Shown: piece by piece, positions 1-8,525 of the stretch
Numbering within the stretch: the stretch's first letter is position 1
Layout of the letters: each line of letters starts with the position of its first letter
Assembly (NCBI GenBank): GCA_945889645.1
Contig: CAMDCA010000015.1
Location: 1 to 40,024, forward strand
Reading direction: 5' to 3'
DNA length: 40,024 nucleotides
Source: Rhizobium sp. Q54
Lineage (GTDB): Bacteria; Pseudomonadota; Alphaproteobacteria; UBA2966; CAIVPW01
Position numbers and translations under genes: made by a program
The notes under the pieces: model-generated
The model's input: the letters and a program-made list of their open reading frames with translations, nothing else
Told to the model about the DNA's origin: nothing
The model's database searches: none

Positions 1-155
1 GCACCGCTGCGCAGCAGCTGGCGCAGCTGCAGAACATGGAGCGCACGGACACCGGCTACACCGATCCGAACGAGTTGCGGGTCGAGGACATGGTCCTGAC
101 GCTCGGCGCCCTACAGAAGGTCACCTTGCCGGACAAGGAACTCGCAGCACCCTAG
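1..155 (+). CDS. C-terminal end of an unidentified protein (partial)
   Basis: Reading from base 3 gives about 50 codons that end at the TAG at 153-155. The start lies outside the window. The visible tail is hydrophilic, with a Gln/Ala-rich stretch followed by a mixed helix-like end, and it has no cysteine, histidine or membrane segment. It is followed within 30 bases by a strong terminator, so it is probably the last gene of its operon. I do not recognise the family. The frame is open to the window edge and codon use matches the neighbouring genes, so I take it as real coding sequence. Confidence 0.55.
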   Translation, partial: TAAQQLAQLQNMERTDTGYTDPNELRVEDMVLTLGALQKVTLPDKELAAP

Positions 156-184
156 TGAACGTCGCGCCAGCCATGCGCGCTGTT

Positions 185-222
185 GAGAGCCGGCCCTGGG
201 AGGGAGCCGGCTCTCTTGATTT
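185..222 (+). terminator. Rho-independent terminator
   Basis: A perfect 10-bp stem (GAGAGCCGGC at 185-194, GCCGGCTCTC at 206-215) is followed by a T-rich tail (TTGATTTTGATT). It lies 30 bases after the stop of the partial gene and ends that transcript. Confidence 0.85.
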
Positions 223-280
223 TGATTCCCCCGCACCCGCCCAGGCTTGCAACACCCGTGCGCGGGGGGGGGCCACTCGC

Positions 281-318
281 CTTCGTCATTGCGAGCGAAG
301 CGAAGCAATCCAGGGCTG
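281..318. repeat. Dispersed intergenic palindromic repeat (CATTGCGAGCGAAGCGAAGCAAT type)
   Basis: The core ATTGCGAG-CGAAG-CGAAGCAAT at about 289-309 is a well-known mobile intergenic repeat, seen in many proteobacterial genomes as the reverse form TGGATTGCTTCGCTTCGCTCGCAATGACG. ATTGC/GCAAT arms flank the GAGCGAAGCGAA centre. It sits just past the 3' end of the minus-strand cytochrome gene, the usual place for such repeats. Function is unknown; it may act as a transcript 3' end or as a REP-like element. Confidence 0.6.
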
Positions 319-324
319 CGGGCT

Positions 325-759
325 CTACTTCAGACCTTGGATGGCGCGGATGTAGCCGGCGATGTCGGCGTTGCGCATGTACTCGAGGACGTACTCGCGC
401 TGCGTTTCGTTCGGCACCTGGAAATCCATGCGCGTGCCGAGGACCATGTTGCCCGGGCCGCGCAGCCACTTGTCCATCGTGGTCTCGGTCCACACGATGC
501 CGGACGCCTTGAGTTCGGGCGTGTAGTCGTAGCCGGGGGCGGTGCCCGCGACGCGGCCGAACACGCCCCACAGGTTCGGTGCCTTGCGTCCCGGTCCGGC
601 GCCTTCGGCAAAGTTGTGGCAATCGCGGCACTCGCCGAACAGCGTCTCGCCCGGATACATCTCTTCCATGAACTGTGCGCGAGCCGCGTTCGGTGCCAGC
701 AGCCACGCCGCGATCAGCAGACCGAGGGCTGCGGTGGTACGGGGTCGCGCGCGCTTCAT
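325..759 (-). CDS. Class I c-type cytochrome, exported
   Basis: A 144-residue periplasmic cytochrome c. Residues 1-28 form a Sec signal peptide with a basic start (MKRARPR), a hydrophobic core and an Ala-rich cleavage site. The haem site CRDCH is at 44-48. The later GTRM motif gives Met111 as the likely sixth ligand, in the same context as GTKM in cytochrome c2 and mitochondrial cytochrome c. APNLWGVFGR, shortly after the haem site, is also class I-like. The frame allows upstream starts (ATG at 777, GTG at 780); I chose 759 because it gives a standard signal peptide, but no ribosome site is clear. It is divergent from the NosR-like gene with only about 37 bp between them. This suggests shared control and an electron-carrier role for the redox proteins nearby. 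The partner enzyme is not visible. Confidence 0.88.
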   Translation of the reverse strand: MKRARPRTTAALGLLIAAWLLAPNAARAQFMEEMYPGETLFGECRDCHNFAEGAGPGRKAPNLWGVFGRVAGTAPGYDYTPELKASGIVWTETTMDKWLRGPGNMVLGTRMDFQVPNETQREYVLEYMRNADIAGYIRAIQGLK

Positions 760-796
760 TTCCCGTGCTGCTCGCATCACGCTACGCTAGCGCATC

Positions 797-2869
797 ATGT
801 CGCGTTGGTTGCGCATTTTCCTGCTGGCCGCACTGGCGCTGTCCGCTCCGTCGCTCGCGGACGCCGCCGGCCTGCGCACGCGCCTGACGCCGGCGCTGAT
901 CCAGCAGGTGTTCCCCGGTGCGGAAGACGTCGGCCCGGACGAAGGCACACCGCCGGCACTGCCGGTTACGATCGGCGGCGTTGTCGCCGGCTACATCTTC
1001 TCGACGCGCGACACGGTCAACGCCACCGGCTACGCCGGCACAGCGTTCGACCTGATCGGCGGCATGGCGCTGGATGGGCACATCACCGGCGCGGCGCTGC
1101 TGGAAGAACACGAGTCGATTCTCGATCGCGGCGTCGGGCGCGCCGTCATGGACAAGTTTGTCGCCGGCTTCGCCGCCGCGACGTTGAACGACTGGCGCGC
1201 GGTGCGTGCCGATCAGGTCAAAGGCGCCACCACCAGCGCGCGCCTGATGAAGAGCGGGATGCAGGCGGCGGCGCGCGTCGTGGCCAGCGACCGGCTGCCG
1301 CAGGCACCCGCGGAAGTACCGACTCTGGACCGCGTCCACGTCGAGACCGCGACCGTTGATGAACTGATTGCGCGCGGCGCCTTGATGCGTTGGCGCGTGC
1401 CGATGCGCGACGTTGCGCGCGCGTTCGTCGCGGCCGGTGGTGACGGCGCGGCGCCGCAGCACGCCCGCGCTGATGCGGACGCCGCGTTCCTCGACGTGCA
1501 GTTGGCGTTGCTGACGCCGCCTGCGATCGGGGCCAACATCCTTGGCCTGCAGCGATTCAACGAAGCGATGGATCGCCAGGGCGAAGGTGGCCTCGCCCTC
1601 TGGATGGCGAACACCGGCACGTTTCCTTATGCCGCCACGGGGCGCACGCAGCTCACTACCGGGTTTTTCGAGGACACCGTAAGCCTGGTGCAAGGTGGCC
1701 TGACCATCCGCCTGCGTCCCAGCATGGTGCGCGGCATCCGCGCCACCGGCGGTGACGGCCCGCTCGACGACATCGATGCGGCCGTGGTGTTCCTGCCGCC
1801 GGATGCCGGCCTTGACCCCTTGCAGCCTTGGCAGCTGGTCGTTGCGGTGCCCGGCCGCAGCGCGAACGGCGCCGCACTGTCGGTGCCGTTCGCGCTGACC
1901 TACTCGATGCCGGCGCGCTACATCGTCCAGCCGCCGCCGTCGCCGCCTGCGCCGCCGCCAGCGTGGGTCGAGCCGTGGACCGAGCACCGCATCGACATCG
2001 CCGTGCTGGCGGTGTTACTCGTCGTCGTCACGGCAGTGTTTCTGTCGCAAAACGTACTGACTCGGCGGCCACGCCTCTACGCCGCGACGCGCGTCGCGGT
2101 GCTGGCGTTCACCCTCGGCTGGCTCGGCTGGTACGCCGGGGGGCAGCTGTCGATCGTCAACGTGCTGGCCTACCTGCAGGCGCCGGTCACCGGAACGCCA
2201 CTGACGACGTTCCTGCTCGATCCGATTCTGGTGATCTTGTCGGCGTACGTCGCGCTATCGTTGTTGATCCTCGGCCGCGGCGTCTATTGCGGCTGGCTGT
2301 GCCCGTTCGGCGCGCTGCAGGAACTCAGCAACAAGGCGGCCGTGGCACTGCGCATTCCGCAATTGCGCGTGCCGGTGGCGGTGCAGGAGCGCCTCTGGGT
2401 GGTGAAGTACCTCGCCGCCGCGGCGATCATCGGCCTGACGTTCTTCGCCGTGGACTTCGCCGACAGCGCAGCGGAGGTCGAGCCGTTCAAGACCGCGATC
2501 AGCGTCCGCTTCGACCGCGAGCTGCCCTACGTCCTGTACGCGGGTGCGCTGTTGCTGATTGGGTTGTTCGTCGAGCGCTTCTACTGCCGCTTCCTCTGCC
2601 CGCTCGGCGGCGCGCTGGCGGTATTCGGCCGACTGCGCATGCTGCGCTGGCTGCGGCGGCGGCCCCAGTGCGGCACCGAGTGCCGCATCTGCGAGTCGGC
2701 CTGCCCGGTCGGCGCCATCGCGCCGTCGGGGGCCATCAACATGAACGAGTGCCTGCAGTGCCTTGATTGCCAGGTCGCGTACCACGACCCTGGCATCTGC
2801 CCGCCGCTGCGGGCGCGGGTCCAGCGGCGCATGGCGCCCCCCACCGGAATTACCGTAATCACAGTGTGA
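797..2869 (+). CDS. NosR/NirI-family membrane flavo-iron-sulfur protein
   Basis: This 690-residue protein has the NosR/NirI layout. A signal peptide (1-24) precedes a periplasmic FMN-binding domain (about 60-165) with KGATTS at 142-147. That fits the GAT-type site where ApbE attaches FMN to a threonine. A long periplasmic region follows, then several membrane segments (about 400-600) carrying two CxxxCP motifs (498-502 and 597-601). The cytoplasmic tail carries ferredoxin-like cysteines: C625, C629, C632 and C636, then C652, C655 and C658, with C668 near the end. In denitrifiers NosR feeds electrons to N2O reductase and NirI acts in nitrite reduction. No nosZ or nir gene is visible here, and the neighbours are PQQ-catabolism types. 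The family is clear but the partner is not. An apbE gene at the far end of the cluster could supply the flavin. Confidence 0.88.
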   Translation: MSRWLRIFLLAALALSAPSLADAAGLRTRLTPALIQQVFPGAEDVGPDEGTPPALPVTIGGVVAGYIFSTRDTVNATGYAGTAFDLIGGMALDGHITGAALLEEHESILDRGVGRAVMDKFVAGFAAATLNDWRAVRADQVKGATTSARLMKSGMQAAARVVASDRLPQAPAEVPTLDRVHVETATVDELIARGALMRWRVPMRDVARAFVAAGGDGAAPQHARADADAAFLDVQLALLTPPAIGANILGLQRFNEAMDRQGEGGLALWMANTGTFPYAATGRTQLTTGFFEDTVSLVQGGLTIRLRPSMVRGIRATGGDGPLDDIDAAVVFLPPDAGLDPLQPWQLVVAVPGRSANGAALSVPFALTYSMPARYIVQPPPSPPAPPPAWVEPWTEHRIDIAVLAVLLVVVTAVFLSQNVLTRRPRLYAATRVAVLAFTLGWLGWYAGGQLSIVNVLAYLQAPVTGTPLTTFLLDPILVILSAYVALSLLILGRGVYCGWLCPFGALQELSNKAAVALRIPQLRVPVAVQERLWVVKYLAAAAIIGLTFFAVDFADSAAEVEPFKTAISVRFDRELPYVLYAGALLLIGLFVERFYCRFLCPLGGALAVFGRLRMLRWLRRRPQCGTECRICESACPVGAIAPSGAINMNECLQCLDCQVAYHDPGICPPLRARVQRRMAPPTGITVITV

Positions 2870-2925
2870 AACAGGCGAAGTCAGGCTTTCTGCGGGGAAT
2901 GCGGGCACCGGACGGAGTCCCGGAG

Positions 2926-2944
2926 ACCGGCTCTGGTAGCCGGT
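2926..2944 (+). other. Hairpin after the NosR-like gene
   Basis: Perfect 7-bp inverted repeat ACCGGCT-CTGGT-AGCCGGT, 57 bases after the stop at 2869. There is no T tract, so it is a poor intrinsic terminator. It may be a processing or 3'-protection hairpin, or an operator upstream of the DUF1800 gene. Confidence 0.35.
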
Positions 2945-3030
2945 TCCAGCCCCTATGCCTGGTATAGGGTGCAGCCACAGGGCGACCACCGCACATTCCG
3001 CCCAGGTTTTTTCTTGGGAGGTACTTATCC

Positions 3031-4878
3031 ATGACGATTCGCTTGCGCGGCCTAGCCGCACTCGCGGGGGCGGCCGTGGCTGTGGCCATGACCGGTGCGG
3101 CCCTTTCCGCCAACCCGGGACCGTGGTCTCCGGGCCCGGCGAACTGGAAGGGCGATCTCTCGCCCATCACCGCCGCCGATTGGAACTACGACCGCGCCGC
3201 GCACCTGCTTTCGCGCGCTGGCTTCAGCGGCACCCCGGAAGAGATCGCGCGCCTGGCAGCGATGACGCCGGAACGCGCCGTTCGCTCGCTCGTCTACTAC
3301 GAGACCATCCCCAACCCGAAGCTGACGCCGTTCATCGAGTCGGGCTTCTGGGATCCGTCTCTGACCTATTTCCCCGATAGCCGCCCGGCAGCCACCGACA
3401 AGGCGCTCAAGGATGGCGGCAACATCGGCGTGATGAACAAGCCGGACGGCAACCGCGCCGTTCAGCCGACGTCCGACCGCTTCTTCTACTGGCTGCGCGC
3501 CACCGACCTGGAGTCGCGCCGCGTCGGTCAATGGTTCGCCGAGCGCATGCTCGACACCACGCATCCGCTCGAAGAGAAGATGGCGCTGTTCTGGCACGGC
3601 CACTTCGCCACCGCCGAGGGCAAGGTCCGCGACTATCGCAAGATGGTTCAGCAGATCGACATGTTCGAGAAGTACGCCACCGGCAACTTCGCGCAGCTCG
3701 CCATCAACGTCGCCCAGAACCCGGCGATGCTCTACTTCCTCGACGCCGGCGTGAACGTTAAGGGCGCGGCCAACGAGAACTTCGCCCGTGAGGTGATGGA
3801 ACTCTTCACCATGGGCGTCGGCAACTACATCGAGAAGGACGTCCGCGAAGCCGCGCGCGCCTTCACCGGCTGGAACTTCGACAACCTCGACTTCGTCGTC
3901 GACAAAGAGAAGCACGACGATGGCGTGAAGACGTTCCTCGGCCGAACCGGCAACTTCAACGGCGTTGAGGTGCTCAAGATCATCTTCGAGCAGCCGGTGA
4001 CCGCCAACTACATTGCCGGCAAGGTCTACAACTACTTCGTCCGCGACGACATCTCGGCAGAGCAGAAGGCCCAACTCGGCAAGATTCTGCGCGACAACAA
4101 CTACGAAATGAAGCCGCTGCTCCTCACCTTGTTTATGTCGAAGGACTTCTACTCGGCAGCGTCCTACGGCTCGCACATCAAGGGCCCGGTGGAGCACGTC
4201 GTGACGATGATGAAGCAGCTGGGCGCGCCGGAAATCCCCGGCATCCCGGACTTCACCTTGACCACGACCGGACTCGGCCAGACCCTCCTGAACCCTCCGT
4301 CGGTTGCCGGCTGGGCCCAGGGCAAGTCGTGGATCACGCCGGCGATCGTCATGGAGCGTGGCAACATCGCTCGGGACTATCTGTTCCCGAACATCGTCAG
4401 CTTCCGCGATCCGAACCTCCTCACCACGAACACTGGTACGGACGGACAGATCGGTGACCGCCTGCGCAAGGGCGCCGACTACACCCAGGCCACGGCACTT
4501 GCCGACCCGGGCATGATGGGCGCGTTCGACATGGTGGCGCGCGAGCGTGACGAACTCTTCAACACGCGCGTGTCCGGGTACTACGCGTGGGAGCTCGCCT
4601 ATCGCAAGCTGATCCCGACCCCGCGCGGCGCGGCTCGCGTCGACATCACCGACATGGTGGTCGGCTCCGGCGTCAAGACAACGTCGGAAGCGGTCGACTA
4701 CATGCTCGGCCGGTTCCTGCGCGTCCCCGCTTCGGCAGAGATGCGCAATGCGCTGGTGGCGTTCCTCAACACAGAGCTCGGCACCACCGACATGGTTCGC
4801 GCCCGCACCTACTCCGAGACTCCGCTGCGCATGGTCACGCACATGATCATGAGCACGCCGGAATACCAGATCAACTAG
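3031..4878 (+). CDS. DUF1800 domain protein, exported
   Basis: A 615-residue protein. Residues 1-27 form a Sec signal peptide, and the rest matches the DUF1800 pattern. Marks are AAHLLSRAGFSGTPEEI near the start, KMALFWHGHFAT, NENFAREVMELFTMGVGNY, AARAFTGWNF, and a C-terminal part with PPSVAGW. The biochemical role of the family is unknown. It is nearly always paired with a DUF1501 gene, as here (29-bp gap), and I take the two as one operon. GGGAGG eight bases before the ATG fixes the start. The length is typical for the family. Nothing suggests truncation. The gene sits between the NosR-like gene and the ABC cluster, which says little about substrate. Confidence 0.9.
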   Translation: MTIRLRGLAALAGAAVAVAMTGAALSANPGPWSPGPANWKGDLSPITAADWNYDRAAHLLSRAGFSGTPEEIARLAAMTPERAVRSLVYYETIPNPKLTPFIESGFWDPSLTYFPDSRPAATDKALKDGGNIGVMNKPDGNRAVQPTSDRFFYWLRATDLESRRVGQWFAERMLDTTHPLEEKMALFWHGHFATAEGKVRDYRKMVQQIDMFEKYATGNFAQLAINVAQNPAMLYFLDAGVNVKGAANENFAREVMELFTMGVGNYIEKDVREAARAFTGWNFDNLDFVVDKEKHDDGVKTFLGRTGNFNGVEVLKIIFEQPVTANYIAGKVYNYFVRDDISAEQKAQLGKILRDNNYEMKPLLLTLFMSKDFYSAASYGSHIKGPVEHVVTMMKQLGAPEIPGIPDFTLTTTGLGQTLLNPPSVAGWAQGKSWITPAIVMERGNIARDYLFPNIVSFRDPNLLTTNTGTDGQIGDRLRKGADYTQATALADPGMMGAFDMVARERDELFNTRVSGYYAWELAYRKLIPTPRGAARVDITDMVVGSGVKTTSEAVDYMLGRFLRVPASAEMRNALVAFLNTELGTTDMVRARTYSETPLRMVTHMIMSTPEYQIN

Positions 4879-4907
4879 GCCCTAGAGGCTAGGAAAGGAC
4901 TACTCCC

Positions 4908-6155
4908 ATGCGTTTCAACCATCTCTGCGGCGACGCCGGCGTGTCGCGCCGGCAAGCTCTGAAGGCGGGCGCGGCGGGCGTCGGTTTCAGCCTCGGCGCC
5001 GGTCTGGCTCCGTTGCCCCCGATCTTCGCCGGCATGAACAATGCGATTGCCGCGACCCCGGGCAAGATCCTGGTCGTGTTCGAGTGGTTCGGCGGCTATG
5101 ACGGCCTCAACACCGTCATCCCGTACGGCGACGACGCTTACTACAAGCAGCGCCCGAACCTTGCGTACCAGGAGAAGGACGCGCTTAAGCTGGGCGACAA
5201 CATGCACGGCCTGCAGAAGTCCATGGTCGGTATGAAGAAGATGTGGGACGAGGGCCAGCTCGCCGTCGTCCACGGCGTTGGCTACGAGCAGCCGTCGTTC
5301 TCGCACTTCTCGTCGATCTCGTACTGGCACACCGGCGCGCCGAACTCGGGTGACCCGTTCGGCTGGTTCGGCCGCACGGCCGACGCCATCGATCCGGCCA
5401 GCTCGCAGAACTTCCTCGTCAACGTGTCGACCAGCCAGACGCTGGCCGTGCGCGCCGACAAGCACGTGCCGGTGGTGTTCATCGACCCGAACTCCTTCGC
5501 GCGCGACTTCTACTATCAGCAGCGTCCGGTCGTTCAGGCGCTCGGCACCGGTGCCGCAGTCTCCGACACCCACAAGTACCTGCTCGACATCACCAAGAGC
5601 GCGACGTCGGCCTCGGCCCTCGTCGGCGAGGCGTGGACCAAGTACGGCCGCACCCGCAACCCTGACCTCAACCTGCGCGACCTCGACCGCGTCGCCGCGC
5701 TGATCGAGGGCGACTTCCCGGCCCGCCTGTACTACGTGCCGCTGCGCGGCAGCTTGTTCGACACCCACGTCAACCAGCAGAGCCCGCACGACCGCATGGT
5801 GCAGTACAACTCCGACGCAGTCTGGGGCTTCTACCAGGAGATGAAGCGCATCGGTAAGGACAAGGACGTGACCATGCTCGTCCACTCCGAGTTCGGCCGT
5901 CGCGTTCCGGAAAACACCTCGCTTGGCACCGACCACGGCGCCGGCAACACCGCCTTCATCATGGGCGGCGGCGTGAAGGGCGGCTTCTACGGCGAGAAGA
6001 TGTCCCTCACCAACCTCGTGCTCGACGACAACCTGCAGTACACGACCGACTTCCGTCGGGTGTACGCGACCCTCATCGAAGAGTTCCTTGGCTACAAGGA
6101 ATCCGAGAAGGTCCTGCAGGGCGTGAAGTACAAGACCCTCGGCATGTGGGGCTAA
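4908..6155 (+). CDS. DUF1501 domain protein with Tat signal
   Basis: A 415-residue protein. The twin-arginine sequence SRRQALKAG at 13-21 followed by an Ala/Gly-rich core indicates folded export by Tat, as is normal for DUF1501. The domain follows from about residue 50, with the marks VFEWFGGYDGLN, HGVGYEQPSFSHF and the C-terminal TDHGAGNTAFIMGGGVKGG. The fold is related to sulfatases and alkaline phosphatases, but the reaction is unknown. It is the usual partner of the DUF1800 protein upstream. AAGGA precedes the ATG by 12 bases. A strong terminator follows, closing the operon. Confidence 0.9.
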   Translation: MRFNHLCGDAGVSRRQALKAGAAGVGFSLGAGLAPLPPIFAGMNNAIAATPGKILVVFEWFGGYDGLNTVIPYGDDAYYKQRPNLAYQEKDALKLGDNMHGLQKSMVGMKKMWDEGQLAVVHGVGYEQPSFSHFSSISYWHTGAPNSGDPFGWFGRTADAIDPASSQNFLVNVSTSQTLAVRADKHVPVVFIDPNSFARDFYYQQRPVVQALGTGAAVSDTHKYLLDITKSATSASALVGEAWTKYGRTRNPDLNLRDLDRVAALIEGDFPARLYYVPLRGSLFDTHVNQQSPHDRMVQYNSDAVWGFYQEMKRIGKDKDVTMLVHSEFGRRVPENTSLGTDHGAGNTAFIMGGGVKGGFYGEKMSLTNLVLDDNLQYTTDFRRVYATLIEEFLGYKESEKVLQGVKYKTLGMWG

Positions 6156-6179
6156 CCACATCCGATCGTCTGACGAAAC

Positions 6180-6214
6180 AAAGGGCCGCCGGGAACCGGC
6201 GGCCCTTTCGTTTT
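6180..6214 (+). terminator. Rho-independent terminator
   Basis: A 13-bp perfect stem (6180-6192 with 6196-6208, core GGGCCGCCGG) has a three-base loop GAA and is followed by TTTCGTTTT. It ends the DUF1800-DUF1501 operon. Confidence 0.92.
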
Positions 6215-6544
6215 GCGCCGGTGCGGGCGTTGCGGCCGGCCAAATTTTCGCAGAATTCCGCGCCTCGCGGACCGTGGCCCTTGCCCTACGCCGCACGCCA
6301 ATGGCTGCCATAGGTTGATACTTCGCCCCCCGGCAGCGAGGTAAAGCGGGACGGCGGGGAACGTCCTGCCCGGACCCTTCGCGGACGCTGCCGCCTCACC
6401 GGCTTTTTGTGCGGGAAAAGTGGCTCTTTCCGCGGTGCAGCAATAGTGGGCAGCAGGGCGGGATGGTATGTTGTCTTCCGGACTCTGGCAGAGGCGCTTA
6501 CCCCGCATGGAATGCCCTCAAAGAACGAATTTAGGGAGACCAAG
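6215..6544. other. 330-bp intergenic region before the ABC cluster
   Basis: No convincing gene is present. Open frames here lack ribosome sites and do not look like proteins. An imperfect hairpin (GCGGGAAA ... TTTCCGC, about 6410-6437) could be an operator. I checked for GG-N10-GC spaced sigma54 sites and found none with good flanks, and no clear -35/-10 pair. The promoter of the downstream operon must be here but I cannot place it. Confidence 0.4.
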
Positions 6545-7570
6545 ATGACGATGTTGAGAAGGGCTTTTGTGCGGAAGGCGATTGTGTCGGCCGGCGCCGT
6601 GATGGCGATTGGGCTGATGAGCAGCAGCGCGCTTGCACAGGCAGCGCTGCCGAAGGTGCGCGTCGGCGTAATGGCCTCGGGCACCGTGAAGTGGGAGCTG
6701 TTGACGATGGCCGCGCGCGGCCTCGACAAGGCCAACGGCTTTGAGCTGGTGATCGGCGATTACGCCACCGGCGACGCGGCCGACATTGCCATCAACGGCA
6801 ACCAGGTCGAAGTCATCGCCAAGGATTTCATCGTCGTCTCGGCGCAGCGCGCGCAGGGCCTCGACTACACCTGGGTCCCCCATTCCGCCACGGTCGGCGG
6901 CGTCATCGTCAAGAAGGACAGCGGCATCAACACAGTAGCCGACCTCGCCGGCAAGACGATCGTCGTGTCGCCGAACGCGCTCGACAAGAGCTACATCCTG
7001 CTGCGCGCCTGGACCCAGTCCAAGCTCGGCAAGGACGTGACCGCGGTGGCGAAGGAAGTGAAGTTCGCTGCTTCGCCGCTCGCCAACGAAACGCTGACCA
7101 AGGGCGATGCCCAGGCGGCGATGAACCTGTGGAACTGGAACGCGCGCTTGCTCGCCAACCCGGACTACAAGCAGCTCATCGGCACCGAGGACATCCTGAA
7201 GGACCTCGGCGTCGAACGTAAGCTGCCGATGATCGGCTGGGTGTTCCACGAGGCATGGGCCAAGGCCCCCGCCAACGTGGCCGCCATCAACGGCTTCCTC
7301 ACGGCCAGCCAGGCCACCAAGCAGATCCTGTTGAAGGACGACGCCGCCTGGAACGGCCTCAAGGAGGCCATGGGCGTCGGCGCCGACAACAATCTGTTCC
7401 TCGCGCTGCGCGACCAGTATCGCCGCGGCATCGTAACGACCTACTCCGAAGACGACCGCAAGGCGGCTGCGGCGGCGTTCGCGATCCTGGCCAAGCTGGG
7501 CGGCGAAGACCTGGTTGGCAAGTCGCCCACCATCTCGCCGGGCACGTTCTGGGCGGGCTTCACGTTCTAA
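6545..7570 (+). CDS. NitT/TauT-type ABC transporter substrate-binding protein
   Basis: A 341-residue periplasmic protein. Residues 1-33 are a signal peptide ending SSALAQA. The mature part begins KVRVGVMASGTVKWEL and contains IVVSAQRAQGLDYTWVPHS and GINTVADLAGKTIVVSPNA, the two-lobed pattern of the SsuA/TauA/NrtA family (NMT1-like). The ATG at 6545 is chosen over upstream in-frame codons because AGGGAGA lies six bases before it and it begins a proper signal sequence. It heads an operon with a permease and two ATPases. The substrate is not readable from sequence: nitrate, sulfonates, aromatics or small organic acids are all bound by relatives. The context suggests a compound linked to periplasmic oxidation. 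Confidence 0.85.
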   Translation: MTMLRRAFVRKAIVSAGAVMAIGLMSSSALAQAALPKVRVGVMASGTVKWELLTMAARGLDKANGFELVIGDYATGDAADIAINGNQVEVIAKDFIVVSAQRAQGLDYTWVPHSATVGGVIVKKDSGINTVADLAGKTIVVSPNALDKSYILLRAWTQSKLGKDVTAVAKEVKFAASPLANETLTKGDAQAAMNLWNWNARLLANPDYKQLIGTEDILKDLGVERKLPMIGWVFHEAWAKAPANVAAINGFLTASQATKQILLKDDAAWNGLKEAMGVGADNNLFLALRDQYRRGIVTTYSEDDRKAAAAAFAILAKLGGEDLVGKSPTISPGTFWAGFTF

Positions 7571-7606
7571 CGAGTTGCGGTGATGTACGCGTAGAGTCAG
7601 CCACAC

Positions 7607-8512
7607 ATGACTGCTGAAGTTGGTGCCAGGGGCCGCGTGCGGTCCCTGGTTCCTTCCCGCGCCTCATTCCCTGGCTGGGGGGTGCGGCTCTTCTCGTTGC
7701 TGCTCCTGCTGACGCTTTGGCACGTCTCCGCGATGCGCGCCGACAGCCATTTCTATCCGACGCCGATCGCCGTCGCCAAAGCAGGCTGGGCGATGGCGCG
7801 ACCGGTGCAACAGACCCCCGGCTCCTACACCGTTCCGGTCAAGCGCACTGTCGGCGACGTGATCCGCGCCGCGACCATGATCGAGGTCACCGGCCTGAGC
7901 GTGCAGATCGGCGAACTGCCGTACCACATCGGCGTTACCTTGATCCGCGCCACCATCGCTTTCGTAGTCGCCATGATCCTGGGTTCGGTCGTCGGAATCA
8001 TGCTGGGGCGCAAGCCGATGCTGAACTGGCTGTTCGACAGCTGGATCGTGCTGGGGCTCAACATGCCCGCACTGGTAACGGCCATCCTTTGTTACATCTA
8101 CCTCGGCCTCAATACTTGGGCGCTGATCCTCGCCGTCGCCATCAACAAGATCCCGCTGGTCGCCGTGACCATGCGCGAGGGCGCCTCCGCCATCGAGCCC
8201 GAGCTCATCCAGGTCGGGCGCGCGTTCCGCCTCTCGACCATGCAGATGATGCGCAAGGTGTTCTTGCCGCAGCTTTACCCGTACTTCATGGCGTCGTGGC
8301 GTACAGGCCTCGCGCTGGTGTGGAAGATTGTGCTGGTGTTCGAGCTGTTCGGGTTCTCGAACGGCGTCGGCTTCGTGCTGCAGCTGCACTTCCAATTGGG
8401 CAACGTTGACCGCCTGCTCGCCTATGCGGTGGGCTTCATCGCCGTTGTCATGGTCATCGAGGCGCTGGTCACACGGCCGCTGGAGCGCCGGGCCACGCTG
8501 TGGCGCTTGTGA
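7607..8512 (+). CDS. NitT/TauT-type ABC transporter permease
   Basis: A 301-residue inner-membrane protein with about six hydrophobic segments. The coupling region VAVTMREGASAIEPELIQVGRAF is the EAA-type loop that docks the ATPase. LYPYFMASWRTGLALVWKIVLVFELFG is typical of SsuC/TauC proteins. It lies 36 bp after the binding-protein gene and 13 bp before the ATPase gene, so the three make a full importer. The N-terminal 20 residues are basic and cytoplasmic. The insert between the first and second membrane segments (about 45-105) is longer than in TauC, as seen in some aromatic or formamide-type relatives. Substrate unknown. Confidence 0.87.
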   Translation: MTAEVGARGRVRSLVPSRASFPGWGVRLFSLLLLLTLWHVSAMRADSHFYPTPIAVAKAGWAMARPVQQTPGSYTVPVKRTVGDVIRAATMIEVTGLSVQIGELPYHIGVTLIRATIAFVVAMILGSVVGIMLGRKPMLNWLFDSWIVLGLNMPALVTAILCYIYLGLNTWALILAVAINKIPLVAVTMREGASAIEPELIQVGRAFRLSTMQMMRKVFLPQLYPYFMASWRTGLALVWKIVLVFELFGFSNGVGFVLQLHFQLGNVDRLLAYAVGFIAVVMVIEALVTRPLERRATLWRL

Positions 8513-8525
8513 CGGGAATACGCTC

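Noticed and set aside
797-2869. Evidence of an N2O-reduction (nos) operon
   Set aside because: NosR-like and ApbE proteins are present, but nosZ, nosD, nosF, nosY and nosL are not in the window. The neighbours are PQQ-catabolism types.
2945-3030. Sigma54 site (TGGTATAGGGTGC) before the DUF1800 gene
   Set aside because: Spacing is two bases too short and the -24/-12 elements are poor.
3052-4842. Long minus-strand open frame (596 codons) opposite the DUF1800 gene
   Set aside because: It mirrors codon bias of the real gene in GC-rich DNA, is His/Val/Arg-rich without domain pattern, and has no ribosome site.
6215-6544. Further sigma54 promoters before the ABC importer
   Set aside because: TGGC occurs several times, but no GC lies at the required 10-base spacing with a TTGC-like -12 element.
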